Positions 33,018-41,416 of a stretch of DNA of 41,895 bases are shown here, in pieces. Position 1 is the stretch's first letter, and every line of letters starts with the position of its first letter. The translations under genes and the position numbers were made by a program. This stretch comes from an uncultured Burkholderiales bacterium (GTDB taxonomy: Bacteria; Pseudomonadota; Gammaproteobacteria; Burkholderiales; Burkholderiaceae_E). The notes beneath the pieces were generated by a model that was given only the letters and a program-made list of their open reading frames with translations, had not been told where the DNA came from and searched no databases. The stretch spans positions 1 through 41,895 of the forward strand of contig CAIVAS010000102.1 in the NCBI GenBank assembly GCA_903903975.1, given 5' to 3'.

Positions 33018-34045
33018 GCCGCCACAGGGGCATTGGCCGCGCCCCTGAGCGCTCGTGCCAGGTCAATCACCGACATGGCATAGAAGTAGGACCGGTTGTA
33101 GCGGGTGATCACCCAGAAGTTGTTCGTGCCCAGCACGAACTGGGTGGGCTTGTCGCCATCGGGCAAGTCGATCAGCGACAGCAGATCGGTCGCGGCAATC
33201 GTTTGCGGGCTGCTCACGCCGAGTGCTGCAAGGTCGGCCATGCTCAGTTTCGGCGGCACGCCGGCCTCGACCGCAGGCCTTGCGCGCGTCTCATCATCGA
33301 CGAGGGCTTGAAAGTGCGTCGGCTCGCCCGGTCGCCAGCCGTGATTCGACAGAAAACGCGCCACGCTGCCGATCGCATCGCTCGTGCTCGCGCGAAGGTC
33401 AATCCGGCCGTCGCCGTCGAAATCGATCGCATGCCGGCGGATGCTGCCGGGCATGAACTGCGGCAGCCCGATGGCGCCGGCATAGGAGCCCCGCCACAGC
33501 AGCGGATCGACCTCACTGTCGCGGCTGAGCAGCAGGAACTGCTCGAGTTCTTCCCGAAAGAAAGCGGCGCGGCGCGGGTCCTCGAAGGCAAGCGTGGTCA
33601 GGGCGTCCATCACCCGGAAATCGCCGGTGTTGCGGCCATAGACCGTCTCGACGCCGATGATCGCCACGATGATCTCCTGCGGCACGCCAAATCGGTCGGC
33701 GGCGCGCCGGATCGGATCGGCCTGTTCTCGCCAGAAGCGTAAACCCTCGCGAATCCGGATCGGTTCGACGAAGCGGGCCCGATAAGCCGACCACGAGCGC
33801 TTGCCGGTCACAGGGGCTGGGCTCATCAGCTTGAGCGCGACATCGGCGGTGCGGGTGCGCTCGAAGACATCGGTCAGCGTGGCCTGGTCGAAGCCATGTC
33901 TGTCGACCATCTCGCGAACGAACTCGACGACGTCAGGGCGGCTTGCCCAGCCGCCGGCCGCAGGCGGCGCAGCCTGCAGCGTGGTCACAGCAATGGTCAG
34001 GATCAGAGCGGCGAACCAGCGTTGCGCCGCGCGGGAGGCTTGCAT
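32987..34045 (-). CDS. mltB: Lytic murein transglycosylase B
   Basis: This 352-residue periplasmic enzyme cleaves peptidoglycan glycan strands to 1,6-anhydro products. It has a Sec signal peptide (about residues 1-26, hydrophobic core FAALILTIAVTTLQA). No lipobox cysteine is evident, so it may be soluble rather than a lipoprotein. The catalytic Glu133 lies in IIGVETVYGRNTGDF, and YAGAIGLPQFMPGSIRRHAIDFDGDG is the MltB/SltB signature. The start codon overlaps the tgpA stop by one base (TGATG), making it the last gene of the moxR-DUF58-tgpA-mltB set. The 3' end overlaps cysM. Confidence 0.94.
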   Translation of the reverse strand: MQASRAAQRWFAALILTIAVTTLQAAPPAAGGWASRPDVVEFVREMVDRHGFDQATLTDVFERTRTADVALKLMSPAPVTGKRSWSAYRARFVEPIRIREGLRFWREQADPIRRAADRFGVPQEIIVAIIGVETVYGRNTGDFRVMDALTTLAFEDPRRAAFFREELEQFLLLSRDSEVDPLLWRGSYAGAIGLPQFMPGSIRRHAIDFDGDGRIDLRASTSDAIGSVARFLSNHGWRPGEPTHFQALVDDETRARPAVEAGVPPKLSMADLAALGVSSPQTIAATDLLSLIDLPDGDKPTQFVLGTNNFWVITRYNRSYFYAMSVIDLARALRGAANAPVAAQPGKRPVER

Positions 34046-36087
34046 CAGGGTTTGAAGGCCTTGACCAGGCGTTGCAGGTCGCGGACCCGGTTGGGTGACG
34101 AGGTGTCCGGATCGTACCGCAGCTGCGAATAGGTCTCGACGATCTCGCGCGCAAGATCGGCGTCATCGGGCTCGAGCAGCGGATCGATGCGCTCGAGGTA
34201 TCGGCTGGCGGTTTCGGCCAGCAGGCGGGGGGCGCCGATGGCGGCCACGCGCGCGCAGAACAGATCGTAGGCCCGCTCGACCTCATCGCGCTTGACCTGC
34301 GGTCGCAGGGTGGTCAGCGCAACGCCAGCGATCGCCAGCGCCAGAACCACGCCAAGTGCCGCGGCAATTTCCTGCGGCTGGGTCGAATCGAGTCCGATGC
34401 TGCCAAGCAATGATTTCTGGCGGCTGCTGTCGTAGCTCAGGACCCACTGATTCCAGCCGTGGGAGAAGGCGTCGATCGAAAAGCGCAACTGGCGGTAGAG
34501 GTCGAGATCGCCGAGGCTCGGCAGGCCGTCTTTGCCCAGGCCGCGCTGCCGGCTCAAGGCGGCCGACCCCTTCTCGATCCGCTCGGGCGCGACCGCACTG
34601 GTCGGGTCGATCCGCACCCAGCCCTTGCCATCGAGCCAGACTTCGGCCCAGGCATGGGCGTCCGACTGACGCACGATCCAGTAGTCATCGGCAGGATTCG
34701 CTTCGCCGCCCTGATAGCCGGTGACCACGCGCGCCGGAATGTCGAGCGCGCGCATCAGCACGACGAAGGCGCTTGCATAGTGTTCGCAAAAGCCGGCGCG
34801 GGTCTCAAACAGAAACCGGTCGACCGGATTGTCCTCGAGCAATGGCGGATTGAGGGTGTAGCGGAAATCGGCGTCATGAAACATCGCCAGGGTGCGCTGG
34901 ACCAGCGCACCGTTATCGGCTTCTTCATTTCTCCAGCGTGCGGCGAGCTCGAGCGTGCGGCGATGGTGACCCGGCGGCAACTGCAGCCAGTTCTGCAGCG
35001 ACAGCGGGGTTTCGTTCAGGCCGATCGAGGCATCGAGGCGAGCGGTCGCATCAAAGCGAGTCCGGGTGGTCAGCGGGTCGGCGGCGAGCATGTCGAAATC
35101 GGGCGACGCCGCAACCGCCAGCCCGGGTGCGCTCGGCAGGGATGCCGGGACGTCAAGGGCAAAGAGCCATCGTCCCGAATGGGGCTCGAGCGTGGTCTGG
35201 TAGCGCAGCGCCGTGCCATCCTCCGGCAAGGTGGCCTGTGCCGCCGGGCGCGGGACGATGTCGGCTCGCACCGCGCGCCAGACCTTGCCGTCGAAATTGC
35301 CCAGCGTCGGGCCGCGCCAGTACATCTGCGACTGCGCCGGTGCACGTCCTTCGAACTGCACCCTGAAGGCCACCTCGTCGTTATTGGCCAGATCGGAAAT
35401 CTGTCCGGGCGACATCGTGTCTGACATGCCGGTGCTGCCTGAATGGGCGTCGCTTGGCAGTCCCCACAAGGGTCCATTGATTCGCGGAAAGAGCACGAAC
35501 AAGGCGGCTGCCAGCGGCAGCGCCTGCAGCAGCATCACACCGACGGTTGTCAGTCTCTGGCGCAGGCTGACTTCGCGCTGCCCGAACTGCATGGTCAGCA
35601 GGGCGGCCAGCAGCCCCACCACCGCGATCAGGCTGAGGGCGGCAGCGAACACCGACTGCGATTCGAAAAAACCGGTCACCAGGACGAAAAAGCTCAGAAA
35701 GATCACGATGAAGTGGTCGCGCCGCGCGCGCATTTCCATCAGCTTGAGCCCCAGGAACAGCACCAGCAGCGCGACGCCCGCATCACGTCCGAACAGCGTG
35801 CCGTACTGGGCCAGGACGCCGGCGGTGCAGGCGGCGGCCGCCGCGATGCTCAGTACCTTGCCGGGCAGTGGTCGGCCGGAAAAGACCAGGCCGGTGCGCC
35901 ACAGAAACAGCACCGCGAAGCCGGCCGCGCACCACAGCGGCAGATTGAAGAGTTGCGGCCCAATGGCGAGCGCGATCGCGCCCAGCAGAAAGAGCGTGTC
36001 GCGACGGTCGCGCTCCCAGACGCCACCGAGCGTGCCACCCATGACCCGCATCGAAAACACCATGCCCCGGTCGCGAAAACCTGCCAT
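34045..36087 (-). CDS. tgpA: TgpA-type transglutaminase-like membrane protein (DUF3488)
   Basis: From ATG 36087 (GAAGG seven bases upstream) the protein has 680 residues. About six membrane helices fill residues 20-190. A periplasmic transglutaminase-like domain follows, with Cys434 (GFCEHYASAF), His478 (DAHAWAEVW) and Asp494 (RIDPT). One more helix lies near 560-580, before a cytoplasmic DUF4129-like tail. In Pseudomonas aeruginosa TgpA is essential, and its exact cross-linking or protease-like reaction is not settled. The gene sits between DUF58 and mltB, so a cell-envelope function is likely. The longer frame to 36135 overlaps the DUF58 gene. Confidence 0.92.
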   Translation of the reverse strand: MAGFRDRGMVFSMRVMGGTLGGVWERDRRDTLFLLGAIALAIGPQLFNLPLWCAAGFAVLFLWRTGLVFSGRPLPGKVLSIAAAAACTAGVLAQYGTLFGRDAGVALLVLFLGLKLMEMRARRDHFIVIFLSFFVLVTGFFESQSVFAAALSLIAVVGLLAALLTMQFGQREVSLRQRLTTVGVMLLQALPLAAALFVLFPRINGPLWGLPSDAHSGSTGMSDTMSPGQISDLANNDEVAFRVQFEGRAPAQSQMYWRGPTLGNFDGKVWRAVRADIVPRPAAQATLPEDGTALRYQTTLEPHSGRWLFALDVPASLPSAPGLAVAASPDFDMLAADPLTTRTRFDATARLDASIGLNETPLSLQNWLQLPPGHHRRTLELAARWRNEEADNGALVQRTLAMFHDADFRYTLNPPLLEDNPVDRFLFETRAGFCEHYASAFVVLMRALDIPARVVTGYQGGEANPADDYWIVRQSDAHAWAEVWLDGKGWVRIDPTSAVAPERIEKGSAALSRQRGLGKDGLPSLGDLDLYRQLRFSIDAFSHGWNQWVLSYDSSRQKSLLGSIGLDSTQPQEIAAALGVVLALAIAGVALTTLRPQVKRDEVERAYDLFCARVAAIGAPRLLAETASRYLERIDPLLEPDDADLAREIVETYSQLRYDPDTSSPNRVRDLQRLVKAFKP

Positions 36088-36101
36088 CGGTGTGCCTTCG
36101 C

Positions 36102-37073
36102 TCAGACCTGTGCCAGCGCGAGTGCCTGCAGGCACTCGGCTTGATGACTTGCGCCTGAGGCGCGATCGATGGTGAGCGAGTTCAGTCTCAGGCCGTAGCT
36201 CAGCCCGGCCGATTCGGCATCGACCACCCAGCGGGCCAGCCGCGAGAGGCGATCCTCAGGCGACAGCGACGCTGACAAGGCCGACCACTCCAGCCACATC
36301 TGGCCGCCGCCACCCCCCTCGAATTCGAGCACCAGCAGATCGTCCCGGCCGCTTCGCGCCATGGCTTTCCAGGCCAGTCGCCGCGTCGAGTCACCGTCGC
36401 GAAAAGCGCGGATCGCCGAGAAATCATCTTCGCCGCGTCCGCGTCCATTGAATTCATTGCCGATCGAACTGGATTCGGGCAGCGGCGCTGCCGGCGTTTC
36501 GAGCTGCGGCAGGACCAGCATCCGCACCTGGGGATGCCACCAGGCCCAGGCCTGCCACAAGCCCAGCGGCCAGCGTGACGACAGGCGCATGCGCGGGGCG
36601 GTCTGCCAGCCGCGTCGATGGGTCGGCAAGGCCACGCTGATCAGTTGATCGACCCCGGGCGCAATATCGATCAGGGTCGACTGCGCATTGCCCGGCACCG
36701 TCAGTTCGATCGCATACCGTGCCCGGCCTCGGCTGTTCTGCAGGGTCAGGCCAAGTTCGGCGAGTTCGCCGGCGTGGACCGGTTCAGCACGACCGGCCCG
36801 CAAGGTCAGGCCGAGCAGATTTCGCCAGGTGTGAAGCATCGAGACCAGGCCCACTCCGATCAGCAGGAAGGTCAGCGCGTAGCCGAGCGACAGCGCATAG
36901 TTGACCGAGGTCAGCAGCATGACGATCAGCAGCACCCCGAACATCAGCCCGGCTCGGGTCGGAAGGATGAAAATCTTGCGACGGTCAAGGCGCAAGTCGC
37001 CATCATGCGGACCGCGGGCGATCCTGATCACCGGCGCGATCCGCTCGACCCAGTTCATGGCGGCTGCGAGCAT
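36102..37073 (-). CDS. DUF58 domain membrane protein
   Basis: This 323-residue protein has two closely spaced membrane helices (about 40-85), a beta-rich central part and the DUF58 motif FSAIRAFRDGDSTRRLAWK near residues 225-245. Family members are partners of MoxR ATPases and often carry a VWA-like domain in longer forms; this one is short. Starts at 37073 or 37058 are both possible. It follows moxR by about 20 bases and precedes tgpA by 14 bases. Its role is probably to link the MoxR chaperone-like ATPase to an envelope substrate, but this is inference from family and context. Confidence 0.9.
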   Translation of the reverse strand: MLAAAMNWVERIAPVIRIARGPHDGDLRLDRRKIFILPTRAGLMFGVLLIVMLLTSVNYALSLGYALTFLLIGVGLVSMLHTWRNLLGLTLRAGRAEPVHAGELAELGLTLQNSRGRARYAIELTVPGNAQSTLIDIAPGVDQLISVALPTHRRGWQTAPRMRLSSRWPLGLWQAWAWWHPQVRMLVLPQLETPAAPLPESSSIGNEFNGRGRGEDDFSAIRAFRDGDSTRRLAWKAMARSGRDDLLVLEFEGGGGGQMWLEWSALSASLSPEDRLSRLARWVVDAESAGLSYGLRLNSLTIDRASGASHQAECLQALALAQV

Positions 37074-37093
37074 CGCGAATCAGGCCACGCTGC

Positions 37094-38017
37094 TCAGGGC
37101 ACACCCACCGACTTCGAGAGCTCGGCGACCATTTCGGCGCGGGCCCGATGGCTGGTGGCTGCTCCCTTGGCGGGCTTCAGGCGATGGCCCGCGACGGCGG
37201 TCAGCACCGCTTGAACATCGTCGGGGAGAACATGGTTGCGGCCGTCGAGCAATGCCCAGGCTCGCGCCGCCTGCAGCAGCGCCAGACCGGCACGCGGGCT
37301 CAGACCTTCCGCAAAGAACGGCGAGCGGCGGCTGTAGGTCAGCAGGTTCTGGACATAGTCGAGCAGCGCCGGTGCGGTCCGGATCAGCTTGAGCGAGGCT
37401 TGGGCATCCACCAGGTCGCCCGCCGTCATTTTCGGCTTGAGCGATGCGAGCAACTCGCGCCGGTCGTGGCCTTCGAGCAGGGTGCGCTCAGCCTTCGGGT
37501 CGGGGTAGCCCAGTTCGATGCACATCAGGAATCGGTCGAGTTGCGACTCGGGCAAGGGAAAGGTGCCGATCTGATCCTGAGGATTCTGGGTGGCGATCAC
37601 GAAGAAGGGATTGGGCAGACGCCGTGGCTCGCCGTCGATCGAGACCTGCCTTTCTTCCATCGCTTCGAGCAGCGCGCTTTGCGTCTTGGGCGAGGCGCGA
37701 TTGATCTCGTCGGCAAGCAGAACCTGCGAGAACACCGGGCCGGGATGAAAGGTGAAGCGGTTGTTATCGCGCTCGAACACCGAGACCCCGACGATGTCCG
37801 CCGGCAGCAGGTCGTTGGTGAACTGCACCCGTTTGAAAGCCAGTCCAAGCGAGATCGACAGCGCTTGTGCAAGCGTTGTCTTGCCGACACCCGGGAGGTC
37901 TTCAATGAGCAGGTGGCCGCGTGCCAGCAGACATGCCAGCGCCAGACGGATCTGCGGCTGCTTGCCGACCACGACGCTGCCGACCTGGGCGGCGACAGCC
38001 TGAATACGTTCGAGCAT
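37094..38017 (-). CDS. moxR: MoxR-family AAA+ ATPase
   Basis: This 307-residue AAA+ ATPase has Walker A LPGVGKTTL (Lys46), Walker B LLADEINRASPKTQSALLEAMEE, and the FFVIATQNP sensor region. MoxR proteins are thought to act as chaperones that assemble or activate protein complexes, usually with DUF58 or VWA partners. The ATG has AAGGA nine bases upstream. It heads the operon moxR-DUF58-tgpA-mltB, so the promoter should be in 38018-38100, where a 13-base palindrome (38062-38074) is also found. Confidence 0.95.
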   Translation of the reverse strand: MLERIQAVAAQVGSVVVGKQPQIRLALACLLARGHLLIEDLPGVGKTTLAQALSISLGLAFKRVQFTNDLLPADIVGVSVFERDNNRFTFHPGPVFSQVLLADEINRASPKTQSALLEAMEERQVSIDGEPRRLPNPFFVIATQNPQDQIGTFPLPESQLDRFLMCIELGYPDPKAERTLLEGHDRRELLASLKPKMTAGDLVDAQASLKLIRTAPALLDYVQNLLTYSRRSPFFAEGLSPRAGLALLQAARAWALLDGRNHVLPDDVQAVLTAVAGHRLKPAKGAATSHRARAEMVAELSKSVGVP

Positions 38018-38061
38018 TGCGCATATTCCTTTAGAGCGCAGTGTAATCTAGGGTTTGAATA

Positions 38062-38074
38062 CGACCGACGGTCG
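38062..38074. promoter_or_regulatory. Palindrome between moxR and the crotonase gene
   Basis: CGACCG-A-CGGTCG is a perfect inverted repeat 45 bases upstream of moxR and about 130 bases upstream of the divergent crotonase gene. It resembles the compact palindromes bound by TetR-type regulators of acyl-CoA metabolism, but no such regulator is encoded in the window. Confidence 0.28.
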
Positions 38075-38205
38075 CCCGATGGTCGGCGGAAACTGCGGTA
38101 TTGCGTCACATTTTGTGGTGTCTTGGCCGCAATCAGGACGCCTTTGCGACCCTTCGTATTTTCGACCCTTGGTTTTTGCAACCACCCCTCTTCCAGGAGA
38201 CTCCG

Positions 38206-39039
38206 ATGGCCGGTCAATCCGTAGCAAGCAGCCACTTGCCGACTGCCTCCGACAGCAGGCCACCTGAACAGAGCGGCGAGGTGCTCGAGCGCATCGATCG
38301 GGGGCCGGTCGCCTGGCTGTGGCTCAATCGCCCGTCGGCCTATAACGCCTTGTCGGAAGACCTGCTGATCGCGCTTCAATTCCAGCTCGATTCAATTGCG
38401 CGTGATGACGCGGTCAGAGCGGTGGTCATCGCCGCACGAGGCAAGGCTTTTTGCGCCGGCCACGACCTTCGCGAGATGCGCGCGGCGCCCGAGCTGTCGA
38501 GCTATCAGCAACTCTTTGCGCGCTGCAGCCGCATGATGATGACGCTGCAGCGCATGCCGCAACCGGTGATCGCCCGGGTGCAGGGCCTGGCGACTGCCGC
38601 AGGCTGCCAGCTGGTGGCCGCCTGCGACCTGGCTGTGGCGGCTGACGACGCCCGCTTTGCGGTTTCGGGCGTCAATCTCGGTCTGTTCTGTTCGACGCCC
38701 TCGGTACCGCTGTCGCGCAATCTCTCGCGCAAGGCGGCCATGAAGATGCTGTTGACCGGCGATTTCATCGACGCCGCCCGGGCCCGTGACGACGGTCTGA
38801 TCAACGATTGCGTGCCGCCCGGCGAGCTCGATTCGGAAATCGAGGCCCTGCTGGCACGCATCGTTTCAAAACCCCGTGAAGCCATCGCAGCCGGAAAGGG
38901 TCTTTTTTATCGGCAGCTCGAAATGGGCTCGGAGGCCGCCTATCAGCTCGCAGGCCAGACGATGGCCTGCAACATGATGAACGACAGCGCCCTCGAGGGC
39001 GTCTCGGCCTTTATCGAGAAGCGATCGCCGAACTGGTGA
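38206..39039 (+). CDS. Enoyl-CoA hydratase/isomerase family protein (ECHDC3-like)
   Basis: From ATG 38206 (AGGAGA six bases upstream) the protein has 277 residues and the crotonase fold. The oxyanion-hole region ARGKAFCAGHDLREM (78-91) and GLATAAGCQLVAACDLAV (127-144) are clear. GVNLGLFCSTPSVPLSRN matches the ECHDC3 branch. The two catalytic glutamates of classic enoyl-CoA hydratase are replaced by Gln135 and Gly155, so ordinary hydration is doubtful. Such proteins may bind or process other acyl-CoA esters. It is followed by an MDR reductase gene 46 bases downstream on the same strand. Confidence 0.88.
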   Translation: MAGQSVASSHLPTASDSRPPEQSGEVLERIDRGPVAWLWLNRPSAYNALSEDLLIALQFQLDSIARDDAVRAVVIAARGKAFCAGHDLREMRAAPELSSYQQLFARCSRMMMTLQRMPQPVIARVQGLATAAGCQLVAACDLAVAADDARFAVSGVNLGLFCSTPSVPLSRNLSRKAAMKMLLTGDFIDAARARDDGLINDCVPPGELDSEIEALLARIVSKPREAIAAGKGLFYRQLEMGSEAAYQLAGQTMACNMMNDSALEGVSAFIEKRSPNW

Positions 39040-39085
39040 GCCGGTATCTCGAATCACACAAAAAAGTTTTTTCTGGAGATTTTCA

Positions 39086-40123
39086 ATGACTTCTGCTGCC
39101 ACGATCAACCGTCGGGTTCTGCTCGCATCGCGCCCGGTTGGCCTGCCCACGCCCGCCAACTGGCAGATTGCCGATGCGCCGATGCCGGCACTGCCCCCGG
39201 GCGGCGTCCTTGTCAAAAACCTCATGCTGTCGCTCGATCCGGCGATGCGCGGCTGGATGAACGAGGGGCGCAGCTATATCGAGGCGGTCGGAATCGGTGA
39301 TGTGATGCGTGCCGGCGGTGTCGGTCGGATCATCGCCTCCGATACCTCGGCCTTTGCGGTGGGGGACCCTGTCAGCGGCATGCTCGGGGTGCAGCAGTTC
39401 TGTGCGATCGAGGCCAAGGCACTGGTCGCCACCGGGCTGTCGCGTATCGACCTTGGCATCGCGCCGCTGCCCAAATGGCTCAATGCGCTCGGCATGCCGG
39501 GCATGACCGCCTATTTCGGACTGCTCGATGTCGGGCAACCCAAGGCCGGCGAGACGGTTGTCGTCTCGGGCGCGGCCGGTGCGGTCGGTCAGACCGTCGG
39601 CCAGGTGGCCCGAATCAAGGGCTGCCGTGTGGTGGGCATTGCCGGCGGCGCCGCCAAATGCGAGTTCGTGGTCAAGGAACTTGGCTTTGATGCCTGCATC
39701 GATTACAAGGCCGGCAGCGTGCGCGACGGCTTGAAAGCTCATTGCCCCAAGGGTGTCGATGTCTATTTCGACAATGTCGGTGGCGACATTCTCGATACCG
39801 TGCTCACCCGGATCAACATGAAGGCGCGCATCGTGATCTGCGGCGCGATCTCCCAGTACAACGCCACCACAGCGGTCAAGGGTCCGTCGAACTATCTGTC
39901 GCTGCTGGTCAACCGTGCCCGCATGGAAGGCATCGTGGTCTTCGACTACGCCAAGCGCTATCCCGACGGGGTCCGCGAGATTGCCGGCTGGATGGCGCAG
40001 GGCAAGTTCATCTCGCGTGAAGATATCGTCGAGGGGATCGATCATTTCCCTGAAACACTGCTCAAGCTGTTCTCGGGTGAGAACTTCGGCAAGCTGGTGC
40101 TCAAGGTCGGCGACGACGTCTGA
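39086..40123 (+). CDS. NADP-dependent medium-chain oxidoreductase (PTGR/CurA-like)
   Basis: This 345-residue enzyme belongs to the zinc-free MDR branch that includes leukotriene B4 12-hydroxydehydrogenase/prostaglandin reductase and CurA. These reduce the double bond of alpha,beta-unsaturated ketones or aldehydes with NADPH. LSLDPAMRGWM (near 48-58) and the dinucleotide motif SGAAGAVGQTVGQVARIKGC (160-179) are typical. GGAG lies eight bases before the ATG at 39086. It probably shares a transcript with the preceding crotonase-like gene. The physiological substrate is not evident. Confidence 0.92.
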   Translation: MTSAATINRRVLLASRPVGLPTPANWQIADAPMPALPPGGVLVKNLMLSLDPAMRGWMNEGRSYIEAVGIGDVMRAGGVGRIIASDTSAFAVGDPVSGMLGVQQFCAIEAKALVATGLSRIDLGIAPLPKWLNALGMPGMTAYFGLLDVGQPKAGETVVVSGAAGAVGQTVGQVARIKGCRVVGIAGGAAKCEFVVKELGFDACIDYKAGSVRDGLKAHCPKGVDVYFDNVGGDILDTVLTRINMKARIVICGAISQYNATTAVKGPSNYLSLLVNRARMEGIVVFDYAKRYPDGVREIAGWMAQGKFISREDIVEGIDHFPETLLKLFSGENFGKLVLKVGDDV

Positions 40124-40202
40124 CACCCGTGCGCAGCAGCCGGCGGCTCAAAGGGTCAATGGGTCGCCAGCCCGCCTGCTGGCTCGATAACTACCCGGTC
40201 GA

Positions 40203-41006
40203 TCAGCCGGCGGCCGCGTCGCCGACGGCCGCTCCACCCGAGAGCGCCCGGGTCACCCGCTCTGCCAGCGCACCCAGATCGCCGGCCAGTGCCTTGACGC
40301 GGGCGGTATCAAGCTGGGCGCTGAAGGACGCGCCACCGATGGTCATGGTCGGTTTGCGCGACGGATCAAAGACCGGCACGGCGAGGATGGTTGCCCCGCG
40401 CTGATATTGCCCGTCATCAATGGCGTAGCCGCGCTCGCGGGTTTTCACCACCGATGCCCAGTAATCCTCGAAGCTCGGCGCGCTGTCCCAGCGCAGTGCG
40501 CCGAACCGGCTGCGGATCTCGGTTTTGGTCATGCCGCTGAAGGCCGCCATGCAGCGGCCCGATGCGCCGGCGAAGGTGGGGATGCGCGTGCCCACGGTCA
40601 TCTGCACCCGGATCGCATTGTGGTTCTCGGCCACATGCACCAGCGCCATCCGCTCGCTGTTGAGCGCCTGCCACATGACCACGGTGACCTCATGGCGCAC
40701 GGCAATCGCGTTGAGATGGGGCTCGACAAGTTTGACCAGCGAAGCCCGATCGAGCGCGCCCTGGGCGAGTTCGACCACGCCAAGACCGATCGCATAAGAC
40801 TTGGTTTCGTCGTCGAAGGTCACCAGCCCTTCGTGGACCAGCGTGCGCAGCAGGTTGAAGCAAGTGCTGGCATTCAGGTCGAGGTCGCGGGCGATGCGGG
40901 TGACGCCGGTCGGTCCGTGGTTGTGAGCCAGATAGCGCAGCACCCCCAGTCCGCTCACGAGTGCACCCACCAGTTTGGGGGGCGACGAGGCGCGCGGCTC
41001 GCTCAT
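40203..41006 (-). CDS. IclR-family transcriptional regulator
   Basis: This 267-residue protein has an N-terminal winged helix-turn-helix (about 15-75, GVTRIARDLDLNASTCFNLLRTL) and a C-terminal IclR effector-binding domain (about 90-255). IclR proteins often control catabolism of aromatic acids and acyl-CoA intermediates. The gene overlaps the upstream DUF35 gene by four bases and is the third gene of a minus-strand unit with a thiolase. It therefore probably regulates that unit or a connected pathway. The effector is not predictable. Confidence 0.93.
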   Translation of the reverse strand: MSEPRASSPPKLVGALVSGLGVLRYLAHNHGPTGVTRIARDLDLNASTCFNLLRTLVHEGLVTFDDETKSYAIGLGVVELAQGALDRASLVKLVEPHLNAIAVRHEVTVVMWQALNSERMALVHVAENHNAIRVQMTVGTRIPTFAGASGRCMAAFSGMTKTEIRSRFGALRWDSAPSFEDYWASVVKTRERGYAIDDGQYQRGATILAVPVFDPSRKPTMTIGGASFSAQLDTARVKALAGDLGALAERVTRALSGGAAVGDAAAG

Positions 41007-41416
41007 TGGGCTGGCACTGGCACGGCCTGCGGCAGTGGCCAGGGCGAGGCGTTGGCCTCGAAGACCACGCGGACCCGATCACCGATCCTGACGCTGGCCG
41101 GGTCGCTGCCACGCCAGTTCATCATCATGCGAAAGCCCTCGTCCAGATCGATCAGCGCGATCACATAGGGCACATCGTCCTTGAACGCGGCGGTGGGTGC
41201 GCGATGCACCGTGGTGTGCGAATGGATGCTGCCGTTTGCGGCCGACTCCTGCCATTGCAGCGCGCGATTGCCGCAGGCCGGGCAATGGTTGGCTGGCGGA
41301 AACTGGGCGCGCGCGCAGGTGGTGCAGCGCTGGAAAAAAAGTTTTCCCTGCGCTGCCGCCTGCCAGAAAGGCAGGGTTTCTGCGGTGGGCTTGGGAAGCG
41401 GTTTGGCGGGCGTCAT
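41003..41416 (-). CDS. DUF35 OB-fold protein with zinc ribbon
   Basis: This 137-residue protein has an N-terminal rubredoxin-like zinc ribbon (Cys31, Cys34, Cys45, Cys48 in CTTCARAQFPPANHCPACG) and a C-terminal OB fold. DUF35 proteins associate with SCP2-type thiolases and are thought to bind acyl-CoA or stabilise the complex; in archaea a homologue bridges thiolase and HMG-CoA synthase. Here it overlaps the thiolase gene by four bases, as is typical of the pair. The partnership with the neighbouring thiolase is inferred from this arrangement. Confidence 0.92.
   Translation of the reverse strand: MTPAKPLPKPTAETLPFWQAAAQGKLFFQRCTTCARAQFPPANHCPACGNRALQWQESAANGSIHSHTTVHRAPTAAFKDDVPYVIALIDLDEGFRMMMNWRGSDPASVRIGDRVRVVFEANASPWPLPQAVPVPAQ

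Noticed and set aside
40166-40183. GCCAGC/GCTGGC hairpin after the MDR reductase gene
   Set aside because: It is a six-base stem without a following T-run; such hairpins are expected by chance in GC-rich DNA.
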